Positions 16,711 through 25,300 of a stretch of DNA of 33,732 bases are shown here, one piece after another. This DNA is from Puniceicoccales bacterium (GTDB lineage: Bacteria > Verrucomicrobiota > Verrucomicrobiia > Opitutales > UBA953), in contig JAIRPL010000009.1 of the NCBI GenBank assembly GCA_031256995.1, positions 1 through 33,732 of the forward strand, in the 5' to 3' direction. A program made the translations under genes and the position numbers. Under the pieces are notes generated by a model. That model was given only the letters and a program-made list of their open reading frames with translations, was not told the origin of the DNA and searched no databases. Each line of letters opens with the position of its first letter. The first letter of the stretch is position 1.

Positions 16711-19470
16711 TTATTTTTGGAAAAACGGGTGGGTGGTGAAGGTTTCCTGGTCGAGCTTGTAATAGGGGCGGAACTGGACGTCGGGAATGCCTTTTATCGA
16801 GAAGTGCAGGGGGGCGGCGGGATCGGGTTCAAGTTTTGCGATCAGCTCGGCGGAATCAAGGGGGAGCTGGAGCGTGCCATCCTGCCGGACGGCTTTCCCG
16901 GTGGCCGCCATCAGCAATGGGCCGTACTCCAGCGCATAGGCCGGCGCGCCCGCGAACCCTGGCTCGGTGCCTGCGTACTTGGTGAGCTTGAAGGCCATCG
17001 GAAGTGTGAACGCCAGGGTTTCGCCCGCGGCGTCCCACCCGCGGTCGATGGTGACATAGCTGCCTGGGAGGCCTGTGGCGAACTTGGCGCCGTTGAGGGT
17101 GATGTCCACGGGGGCGGACGCCCAGGACGGGATGCGGATGTGGATGGCGGCCCTCGGGGGCGCTTCGCTTTTTCCTTGGGGGCTGCTGGCGATTGTGAGC
17201 GTCACGCCGGGGCTTTCGGGAAAACCTGTCTTTTGCGTGAGGGTGAAGCGGGTGCCGTTGTTGTGCCAGGAGATGGTTGAATTTTGAAACAGGTCCACGT
17301 GGACGCCCGTCGCCTCGTTGGATTCCTGTTCCAGGCCGTCGCGGGCCTTGGTCCACCTGGCTTTTGACGGGTCGGTCCGAAGGGTGTAGATGAACTCGGG
17401 CAGGGCGCCGTAGATGCGGGTGCCCTGGCCTTCGCAGCAAGTGTTGTTTCGGGTTGCGCCGCCTTTGCGCCCGATGAGGCGCGCGTGGTAGCGGATGTCC
17501 CCGTTGGGGGCCTGGGCGGCGATGAGGACGTTGTAGAGGCTTTTTTCGATTTGGGTGACGTATTTCTCCGCGTCGTCACCGGGGCGGAGGAGGCGGTGCT
17601 TTTGATTGAAATTTATCCAAAATGCGTTGCCGCATGTCTCGCCCGTCGAGGCGCGCAGGAGGCGCGAGCCGGCCGGGTATTGCTGGAATGGCATGGCGAA
17701 GGACTCGGAGATGCTGAGGCTGCCGCCGGGGTGGAGGAAGTGGTCGTGGATGATCTCCCAGGCGCCGTTCATCGCCTTGATGTAAAGCGGGTCGCCGGTG
17801 GCCTGGTGGGCGTCCATGTAGCTCCAGAGTGTCGCGATGAGGTAGCTGTGCGTGCGTTCGTAGGGAAACTGCCAGATGCCGGCCGGGTCCCTGGCGAGGA
17901 GCTGGTCGAGCCAGAAGCGGGGTTGGAAGTAGCGCTGGATGACCTGGATGTCGCCGGGCACGCCGATGGGTGTGTCCACGTAGGTGCGGGAGTTGGCGAT
18001 GGTGCCCTGGTTGCCGAGCTTGATGCGGCGGAAGAGTTCCGGGAGATAGGGGCAGGTGTTGAACCAGTCACCCTGGCGGCGGACGAGGCTCCATGCCTTG
18101 GGGTTCCCGGCGTGGCCGGCCTCGATGAGGCCCTGGGTGTGCCATGAGCGGGTGTAGGCGTCCTGGTCCGGGGAGAGGATGCGTTGCTCGGGGAATGCGT
18201 AGGAGTAGCCGTCGGGGCGGGTGCATTTTTCAATCGTGTCCACGATTGTGTCGAGGCGGGCGCGCAACCTTCTGGTGTCCGTCTCGCGCGGGTGGCCGGG
18301 GTGTGTGGCGGAGTCCGGGGCCGCGGCGTCCGGCGTTTTCCCGTCCATGCCGGCGTCCAGCCACCGGAGCGTGTTTCCGGCTCCCATGAGGTAGCGCGCG
18401 GCGTTGGAGCCGCTGAGGGTGTCCGTCCAAAAATCACCCTTGGAAAAGCCCTTTTTGGGGGGCGGGACGGCGTTTGGGTTGTCGCGGACGAGGTGGTTGT
18501 AGACAAGGGCCTCCGTCTCATAGGAATCAAGCAGGTAGCCGATGTTGCGTTCGAAGGTGCTTTTGAAGACGCCCTCACCGAGGACGACGCTGTGGCGCGG
18601 GGTGCGGAGGAAGCCGCCGGCGGGTTTCCACGTCGAGGAATCGGTGACTTGCTCGGGGTGGTCGAAGACGACGCCTTCGCCATCCGGGCGGCGTGGGCGG
18701 GCGAGCGGGTGGAGGGAGATGTCGGTGTGGACGGTCTCCGTGTTTATGCGGCGCGTGGCGGCGGGGAGTTTCTGGAAGGCGGCATTGAGGTCGCCGACGC
18801 CGGAATCGTGGAAGGATTTGCCCACGGAGACGGGTTCGCCGCCGGAAATGACCTCGAAGCGCCACAGGAAGAACGGGCGCGGGGCGTCCACGCAGAGGCG
18901 GACATAACGGGCGGTTGGGAGGGGGCGGCCGGCGCCGGGGGTGAATGTCGCCGTTTGCAGCGGCACGGACGGGGTGTGCGGCCTGGAGAGATGGTCGGCA
19001 AGCACCACGGTTTCCTCCGCAGGGAACGCAGGATTGTCCGACGCCTCGATTTTGAATCGGGACGGGAATCTGTGGCTGGCGACGTTCTGCCTTGGCTCGT
19101 GCCAGAATGGGTAGAGCTTCACGGCCTCGATGGGGTGGGGCTTGCCAAGGTCAACGCGGAGCCAGACGGGCTGGCCGGGTTTGCCTTTCGGGGATTGGTA
19201 GGGCAGGGGGCGCCCGAATGCCGACGCGGTGCGCTCGATGCCGAGCGGGCCGCCGCGCAGGTTGGCGACGGGCTTTCGGTCCGGGCCGGGGCCGACCGTT
19301 TCGGCGGCTGTGGCGCGGTGGATGTGCGCGGGATCGTGCGTGGCCACGATTCCGCCCGTTTCCTGGTGCTCACCGGCCATGGCGGACATGGGGGTGAGCG
19401 CGGGCGCGAGGCAGAGCGCGGCGGCGGTGAGTGCGAAGGGTGCGGAGTGCGTGGGGCGGAGGGAGTGCAT
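16711..19470 (-). CDS. Secreted GH127 (DUF1680) beta-L-arabinofuranosidase-like glycoside hydrolase, 919 aa
   Basis: GH127 enzymes release L-arabinofuranose from plant glycans using a zinc-bound cysteine nucleophile. The protein starts at ATG 19470 with a signal peptide (MHSLRPTHSA to AMAG). A region at about 70-240 (VWLRVDLGKPHPIEAVKLYP to RYVRLCVDA) looks like an F5/8-type-C or CBM32 carbohydrate-binding domain. An alpha/alpha barrel of the DUF1680 type follows. The zinc and nucleophile residues are present: GETC gives Glu611 and Cys613, and NTCCE gives Cys678/Cys679, matching Glu338, Cys340, Cys417 and Cys418 of Bifidobacterium HypBA1. Upstream codons to 19674 are Arg/Pro-rich and are rejected. 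It suggests growth on plant polysaccharide. Exact substrate is not predictable. Confidence 0.88.
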   Translation of the reverse strand: MHSLRPTHSAPFALTAAALCLAPALTPMSAMAGEHQETGGIVATHDPAHIHRATAAETVGPGPDRKPVANLRGGPLGIERTASAFGRPLPYQSPKGKPGQPVWLRVDLGKPHPIEAVKLYPFWHEPRQNVASHRFPSRFKIEASDNPAFPAEETVVLADHLSRPHTPSVPLQTATFTPGAGRPLPTARYVRLCVDAPRPFFLWRFEVISGGEPVSVGKSFHDSGVGDLNAAFQKLPAATRRINTETVHTDISLHPLARPRRPDGEGVVFDHPEQVTDSSTWKPAGGFLRTPRHSVVLGEGVFKSTFERNIGYLLDSYETEALVYNHLVRDNPNAVPPPKKGFSKGDFWTDTLSGSNAARYLMGAGNTLRWLDAGMDGKTPDAAAPDSATHPGHPRETDTRRLRARLDTIVDTIEKCTRPDGYSYAFPEQRILSPDQDAYTRSWHTQGLIEAGHAGNPKAWSLVRRQGDWFNTCPYLPELFRRIKLGNQGTIANSRTYVDTPIGVPGDIQVIQRYFQPRFWLDQLLARDPAGIWQFPYERTHSYLIATLWSYMDAHQATGDPLYIKAMNGAWEIIHDHFLHPGGSLSISESFAMPFQQYPAGSRLLRASTGETCGNAFWINFNQKHRLLRPGDDAEKYVTQIEKSLYNVLIAAQAPNGDIRYHARLIGRKGGATRNNTCCEGQGTRIYGALPEFIYTLRTDPSKARWTKARDGLEQESNEATGVHVDLFQNSTISWHNNGTRFTLTQKTGFPESPGVTLTIASSPQGKSEAPPRAAIHIRIPSWASAPVDITLNGAKFATGLPGSYVTIDRGWDAAGETLAFTLPMAFKLTKYAGTEPGFAGAPAYALEYGPLLMAATGKAVRQDGTLQLPLDSAELIAKLEPDPAAPLHFSIKGIPDVQFRPYYKLDQETFTTHPFFQK

Positions 19471-19689
19471 GAAAATTGGAGAAAGGCCCGCGCAGGGGAA
19501 GTTCCGGCCCGGCGCGGCACGGAAGGGTGGGCTGCGTTGCCCGCCATGAATTTCCGCAGGCTTCTGGCGGATTCCCCGCCGCCTTCTGATCCCGGTCGGG
19601 GCGGGGCATGTGTTGACGCCGCCTCTGCCCCGGAATCCGCTTGACTCCGCCGGCACGTTTCTTTCGCTGTCCAAAGATCAATGTTTGAT

Positions 19690-19767
19690 GGTGGACGTAG
19701 CTCAGTTGGTTAGAGCACCAGATTGTGATTCTGGGGGTCGCCGGTTCGAGTCCGGTCTTCCACCCCA
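19690..19767 (+). tRNA. tRNA-His (anticodon GTG)
   Basis: A complete cloverleaf is visible. The D arm begins GCTCAGTTGG, the anticodon stem is CCAGA/TCTGG around the loop TTGTGAT, the variable loop is five bases and the T arm is GCCGG TTCGAGT CCGGT. The histidine identity marks are present: an encoded extra G at position -1 (19690) opposite discriminator C (19764). CCA is encoded at 19765-19767. The acceptor stem GTGGACG/CTTCCAC has one C-T mismatch at position 6-67. It stands alone between divergent genes. Confidence 0.95.
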
Positions 19768-19905
19768 CCTTTTGCGGATGGTTTTCCCATGGCCTCCCGT
19801 CCTTTGCCGGATCGGGGGGCCTCGTTTTTTGTGTTGTTTGCGGGAACCGCCCCGGGGGGCGGATGTCTCCGCAGGCTTCACCCTTCAACCCACCAACCTC
19901 ATATC

Positions 19906-21246
19906 ATGTCTCAAAGCATCATCACACTTGGCGGGGCGTCCCGCCGCAGTTTCATTGCGAACTGCGCCGCCGCCGCCAGCCTCCCGCTCCTGTCGGGCCT
20001 TCCCGTCAACGTCTTCGCCGCTGGCGATTCCAAGCCCCTCAAGGTCGGCGTCATCGGCGCGGGCGGTCGTGGCAGCGGGGCGGTGGCGGATATCCTCGAA
20101 GCCTCCAAATTGTCCAAGATTCCCGTTCAAATTTGGGCGGTGGGCGACGCTTTCATGAAATCCGCCAAGGGGCTTGGCGAGAGGAGGGGCGTCCCCGCCG
20201 AGCGCATTTTTGACGGTTTGGACAACCATCTCAAGGTTCTCGAGACGGGCGTGGATGTTGTCATCCTGACCGCGCCTCCGGGCTACCGCCCCCAGCATTT
20301 CAAGGCTGCCGTCGAAAAGGGCGTGCATGTTTTTGCGGAGAAGGCTGTGGCCGTGGATCCTTTCGGGGTCGCCCAGTTCATCAAGGATGGCGAGATTGCC
20401 GCGCAGAAGAAGCTTTCGGTTGTCGCCGGCACGCAGCGTCGTCACCAGAAACACTACGTCGAGGCCATCAAGCGCATCCGTGATGGCGAGATTGGCGAGA
20501 TTGTCTCCGGCCAGGTCTATTGGATGGGCGGGGAATTGTGGCATAGGGGGGGGACGGACATCACGGACCTTCAATACCAGCTTCGCAACTGGCTCTATTT
20601 CACCTGGCTGAGCGGCGATCACATCGTCGAGCAGCACGTCCATAACATCGACATCGCCAACTGGGCCATCGGGGCCAATCCCGTCAACGCCAACGCCATG
20701 GGCGGGCGGCAGGTTCGCGTCTTGAAGAAATATGGCGATGCCTTTGACCATTTCTCCGTGGATTATGAATACCCGAACGGGGTGCGCATCTTGAGCTTCT
20801 GCCGTCAGTCCAACAACACCTCGAGCAATGTGAGCGAGCGTTTTGTGGGCACCAAGGGCGTTGTGGAGCTGTCCTCTTCCGGGGGATCCCTTCGCCTTCA
20901 TGGCAGCTCGGACAGGAAGAAGTTTGGCGGCGGCATCAACGGCTATGTGCAGGAGCATATTGATTTGCTGGAGTCCATCACCGGCAAAGGCCCCTATCTC
21001 AACGAGGCCAGGACTGTCGCCGAATCCACGCTGGCTGGCGTGATGGGGCGCATGTCGGCATACACGGGCGGCCGTCTTTCGTGGAACTTCGTGGTCAAGA
21101 GTTCCTTGAATCTTTTCCCGGAAAACCTGAATGGCTTTGGTCCTGGCACCGCTCCCGGTGTGCGGGTGGCCATTCCCGGAAAAACGCGCGTCACGGATGT
21201 CGCGCCTTTCGGGAAATACGTTCCCAACGACAACTACGGCGCGTAA
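19906..21246 (+). CDS. Tat-exported Gfo/Idh/MocA family oxidoreductase, 446 aa
   Basis: These are NAD(P)-dependent sugar or polyol dehydrogenases. Exported members with a twin-arginine signal are common in Verrucomicrobiota and Planctomycetota. The N-terminus has a Tat signal (SRRSFIANCAAAASLPLL). The Rossmann fold follows with VGVIGAGGRGSG, and the usual EKP motif appears as FAEKAVAVD, with Ala instead of Pro. HNIDIANWAIG carries the C-terminal-domain histidine. The start is ATG 19906; the frame is open to 19789, but that would delete no motif and would hide the signal peptide. No Shine-Dalgarno site is seen. Substrate is unknown; nearby GH127 makes a sugar plausible. A terminator follows at 21281. 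Confidence 0.88.
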   Translation: MSQSIITLGGASRRSFIANCAAAASLPLLSGLPVNVFAAGDSKPLKVGVIGAGGRGSGAVADILEASKLSKIPVQIWAVGDAFMKSAKGLGERRGVPAERIFDGLDNHLKVLETGVDVVILTAPPGYRPQHFKAAVEKGVHVFAEKAVAVDPFGVAQFIKDGEIAAQKKLSVVAGTQRRHQKHYVEAIKRIRDGEIGEIVSGQVYWMGGELWHRGGTDITDLQYQLRNWLYFTWLSGDHIVEQHVHNIDIANWAIGANPVNANAMGGRQVRVLKKYGDAFDHFSVDYEYPNGVRILSFCRQSNNTSSNVSERFVGTKGVVELSSSGGSLRLHGSSDRKKFGGGINGYVQEHIDLLESITGKGPYLNEARTVAESTLAGVMGRMSAYTGGRLSWNFVVKSSLNLFPENLNGFGPGTAPGVRVAIPGKTRVTDVAPFGKYVPNDNYGA

Positions 21247-21280
21247 GCCTGCCCGGAAAAACCCGGTTTTTTGTTCAAAG

Positions 21281-21313
21281 ACGCGGCCCCGGAGACGGGT
21301 GCCGCGTTTTTTT
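21281..21313 (+). terminator. Intrinsic terminator after the oxidoreductase gene
   Basis: ACGCGGC (21281-21287) pairs with GCCGCGT (21301-21307), extended inside by CCC/GGG with one bulged T, and is followed by seven T ending at 21313. It lies 35 bp after the stop codon. Confidence 0.85.
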
Positions 21314-21424
21314 GCGGGGGCGGGTGCGCCCGATGACGCCGTATTTGGGTAACGCACCCGCAACGGCGGCGGAAGGGGGTGCGGGGTTGACAGGGCGGGG
21401 CAGGACTTGAACCCTGAGGGCACG

Positions 21425-22279
21425 ATGAATGCGAAACCACCTTCTAATGGAGGCCGGCAGAAGCCCCCAAGCGGACGCCTTTTTTGGACGGGTGTCGTGG
21501 TGCTTTTGGTTGCCGTGGCCGGCGTGGGCACATGTTTCTGGTTTCAAGAGGAGAAGAAGGTGGAACCCGCCGGGAAGCAGCGCGTTGCCGCCTTTGAGGC
21601 CGCGAGGCCGGCGCAATCCGGTGTGCGTGCCGCGAGGCCTGCCCCCCCCAAGGACACCCTGGCCCGGAGTGCCTTCGACACCATGCAAACCCCCGCCCCC
21701 AACCTCCCGGCTGATGCCACCACTGCCAGCGGCGCCCCGATCGCCGCCAGCTCATCCCGTCTCAGGATCACGGCGGAGCGCCTGCATGCCACCCCGGCGG
21801 CGGATCTTGTCGGCGAGCCATACAAGTTGAGAGAGGAGAAGCTCCGCCTCAGCGGGACGATTCGCTCGCTTGGCGACAGGGTTCGTGCCGGCGGCGCCCT
21901 TCCCGCCGAACTGGAGTTTCCCACATTCGATGGCGGGAGCCTCACGCTTACGAACTTGGAGTTCCGCCCCCAGGCGCTTCCCAACGAGGGTGTTTTTTTT
22001 GCCAAGGTGAAAGGCGAGACGCTTGGCGGACACGTACTGCTTTCCTATGTCAACAATGCCCTCGTGGGGGCGATCCATGCCCCCGGCCTTGGCGTCTATC
22101 TGGACATTCGCAACGGCACCCCGCAGGGCGGGGCGGTGAGTGACATTTTCATGGCACAGCTTGACCCCTCAAAGATGCCGACCTGCGGGAACTGCAACCC
22201 GGCCCGTGGCGGCACTTTTGATCCCGCCCGCCCGCCTTCCACCGCGCCCAGGCCCCCGTCCGGTTCCCCAGTGCCATAA
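21425..22279 (+). CDS. Membrane-anchored propeptide-like protein upstream of the metalloprotease, 284 aa
   Basis: I do not recognise a named family. Residues 19-41 form one transmembrane segment (LFWTGVVVLLVAVAGVGTCFW) after a short basic N-terminus, so the bulk lies outside the inner membrane. A Pro/Ala-rich linker leads to a beta-rich domain at about 140-250 (LEFPTFDGGSLTL, GVFFAKVKGETLGGHVLLSYVNNALVGAIHAPGLGVYLDI). That domain follows the pattern of the pro-region of bacterial reprolysin-like proteases. It ends with KMPTCGNC (Cys254, Cys257), which could coordinate the protease zinc as in a cysteine switch. The start is ATG 21425 behind GAGGG; TTG 21407 is possible. The next gene encodes a reprolysin-like protease without such a pro-region, 115 bp downstream. 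Function as inhibitor or chaperone is inferred. Confidence 0.65.
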   Translation: MNAKPPSNGGRQKPPSGRLFWTGVVVLLVAVAGVGTCFWFQEEKKVEPAGKQRVAAFEAARPAQSGVRAARPAPPKDTLARSAFDTMQTPAPNLPADATTASGAPIAASSSRLRITAERLHATPAADLVGEPYKLREEKLRLSGTIRSLGDRVRAGGALPAELEFPTFDGGSLTLTNLEFRPQALPNEGVFFAKVKGETLGGHVLLSYVNNALVGAIHAPGLGVYLDIRNGTPQGGAVSDIFMAQLDPSKMPTCGNCNPARGGTFDPARPPSTAPRPPSGSPVP

Positions 22280-22394
22280 GGCCTGGAGCCGCCCGGCGGA
22301 TTGCCTCTTTTGCCTTCCTTTTCTTTGTCTGACGCGTTGAATGCGTCGCCCGGGGCGTTGAGCTTCCGGATGCCCTGCAGCCCTTTCCCCCGCC

Positions 22395-25300
22395 ATGCCC
22401 ATCCACTCCAACATTCTCTCCCAACCCATGTCCCGCACGTCACTTGCCTTCCGTAAAGATCTCCCGCAGTCCGCCGCCGGATGTTTTGTTGCCGCGCTCT
22501 GGCGTCTGCGCTCCCGTGGCGGTCTTGCCGCCCTTCTCGCGGCACTCCTGCCGCTGTTCCTTGCCCCGGTGGGTTCTGTTCGTGCCGCTGAGGTTGATGA
22601 GGCCCATACGATTGACGTCCTTTTTGTCTATACGGCGGCCGCGAAGGTAAAAGATCAGGGCGAGGATGGGATAAAGGCCCGCGGGAATGGCGAGATCGAA
22701 TATAACAACAAGGTTTACGAAAACAGCCTTATCAACGGGAAGCACCGTCTTGTGGGGATGAGGGAGGTCGGCTATGTCGAGTCCGGGGATTTTGGAACCG
22801 ATTTGGAGCACCTCACCCAGAGGAACGACGGTGTCATGGATGAGGTGCACGCGTGGCGTGATGAGCTTGGCGCCGACTTGGTCTGCCTCATGCGCGCCAC
22901 AAATTCCGCTTCCGGCGTCGCCGGCCTTGCCTGGGTGATGCAGAATCCCCAGGAGGGGGAGCAGCAAAATGGGTTCTCGGTCATCGGGCCGAGTGTGAAT
23001 TGGTCGTATGCCCACGAGGTCGGGCACAATCTTGGCTGTGCGCACGACCGCGCGCAGGGCGGGAACGGCATCTTTTATTACGCGCACGGCTATCACATGT
23101 CCAATGGCAGCGGCACCATCATGTCCTACGCCGGGACCCGTGTTCCGCATTTTTCCAATCCCGAAGTCATGCAGAACGGCGCGCCAACCGGCGTCTCGGA
23201 GCTGAACCCGGATGGCTCCGAAAACCACACGACCTCGGCAAATTGCGCCAAGACCATCAACCTGACTCTTCCTGTTGTCGCTGGTTATCGCAAATTCAAG
23301 CCCAGTGTGGAAATGCCCGTGATCACCCCCCCCGGCGGCACATTCCGGGACCAGGAGCAGACCGTCACCATTACCTGCCCCACCGAAGGTGCCGTGATTC
23401 ACTACACACTTGATGGTTCGGAGGTGACGAGTGCATCCCCCATTTACCATGAGCCGTTTGTCCTTGAAACCTCCGCGACGGTGAAGGCCCGCGGCTTCAA
23501 GGGTGCCGGCATTCCCAGCGACACCGCAGTGGCCACGTTTGTCATCACATACACCAATACTGTCGGGGATGTCGTGTTCTCGCCCGCAGGTGGGGCGTTT
23601 CGTGATGTCGTGGAGGTCACCTTGGCCTCATCGACGCCGGGGGCGGAGATTTATTACACTTTTGGCGAAAATTCCGTGCCCACCAAGGCGTCCAATAAAT
23701 ATTCGGGGTCCCCGCTGCGTTTCACGCGCAGCACACACATCAAGGCCCGTGCCTTTGCCTTTCGCCAGAACCCGTCGCAGATCACCTTCGCGTCCTATAC
23801 CGTGACGGAGTCCCCCATTGCCGAGCGTCCGGTCATTTCCCTCAGCGGAGACCTTTTGTCGTTTGACAACGGCGGCGACGGGAAGACCTACGTCGGCCCG
23901 CCACGCGTGACCATCACCTCCCTGTTGCCCGACGACATCATCCGCTACACGCTCAACCCGGGTGAGGATGTCACGGAATCCTCCGCGCGCTACACCGCTC
24001 CGTTCCTTGTCACGCGCAGCACGACCGTGAAGGCCCGGGTGTGGCGCAAAGACCACAACCCCAGCTTGTTGCGCGAGGCGGAGGTCAGGGTGATCCCGGT
24101 TGCGATACAAAAGCCTGTGATCACCCCCAATGGCGGCAGTTACGTGAACTCGGTTCTTGTGCGCCTTGCCAGCGCGACCCCCGATGTGTACTTGCGCTAC
24201 ACCACGAATGGCGAGGATTTGCCCGATCGCCCCATTTTGTTGTCGGAGAATGCAAGATTCCCCGTTTTTGATCCCGAAAACCCCATCCGTCTTGCGCAAT
24301 CGACCTTGCTCAAGGTTCGCGCCTACCACCCCGATTACCACGTGAGCGAGCAAGCGCAGGCGCGTTTTGACATCCGCTCGGTTGAGAATGTCCGGGATGA
24401 ATTTGGCACCCACATTGCCGCGGGCGAGGCCCACAGCCTTTTCCTTTCCGCCAATGGCGTGCTTTCCGCCGCCGGGCGCAACAATTTCGGGCAGCTTGGC
24501 ACGGGCGACACCGTCTCGCGCCTTAGCCCGGTGGACATTGCCACCAATGTCGCCGTCGTGGACGCCACGCGCGACCACACGCTCTTCATCACACGGGATA
24601 ATTCCCTTTATGGCGTGGGCCGCAACGATTACGGCCAGCTTGGCAATGGCGGGACCGCAAACACCAGCAATCCGGCGATCATCGCCAGTGATGTGCTCCT
24701 GGCTGCCGCCGGCGGCTATCACACGCTCTTCATCACACTTGATGGCGCCCTTCACGCCGTGGGCCGCAATGACTATGGCCAGCTTGGCACGGGGTATGCC
24801 GAAAAAGTCAATCCCACGCCTGTGCGTGTCGCGGACAATGTGCTGACCGCCTCCGCCGGACGTTTTCACAGCCTTTATCTTCTCGGGAATGGTGAACTTT
24901 GGGGCATGGGCCGCAATGATAGCGGCCAACTCGGCAACGGCACCACCGCCAACGCCCGCACCGCCGTCCAGATCGCGACCCGCGTCCGCGCCATCGCCGC
25001 AGGCGAGGCTTTCTCTCTGTTTCTTTCCGAGGACGGAGTGCTTTACGCCACGGGCGCGAACTCGTACGGGCAGCTGGGCGTCGACCCGGCGGCCACAAAG
25101 TTCGCGGTGCGGCCTGTTGCCATCGGCGACTCCATCAAGGCCATCGCCGCTGGCGACAATCACGCGCTCTTTGTCACGACGGCTGGCGAACTCTACGGTT
25201 TGGGAGACAACTCTTTTGGCCAGCTTGGCGTGTCCCCCTCGCAGCTGCCTCTCTCCAGCGCCCCCGTCCTTGTCGCCTCCGGCGTGAAGAGTGTCGCTGC

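Noticed and set aside
18184-19644. Plus-strand open frame of 486 codons opposite the GH127 gene
   Set aside because: The minus-strand GH127 protein has catalytic residues and a signal peptide; the opposing frame is low-complexity Gly/Ala/Arg without motifs.
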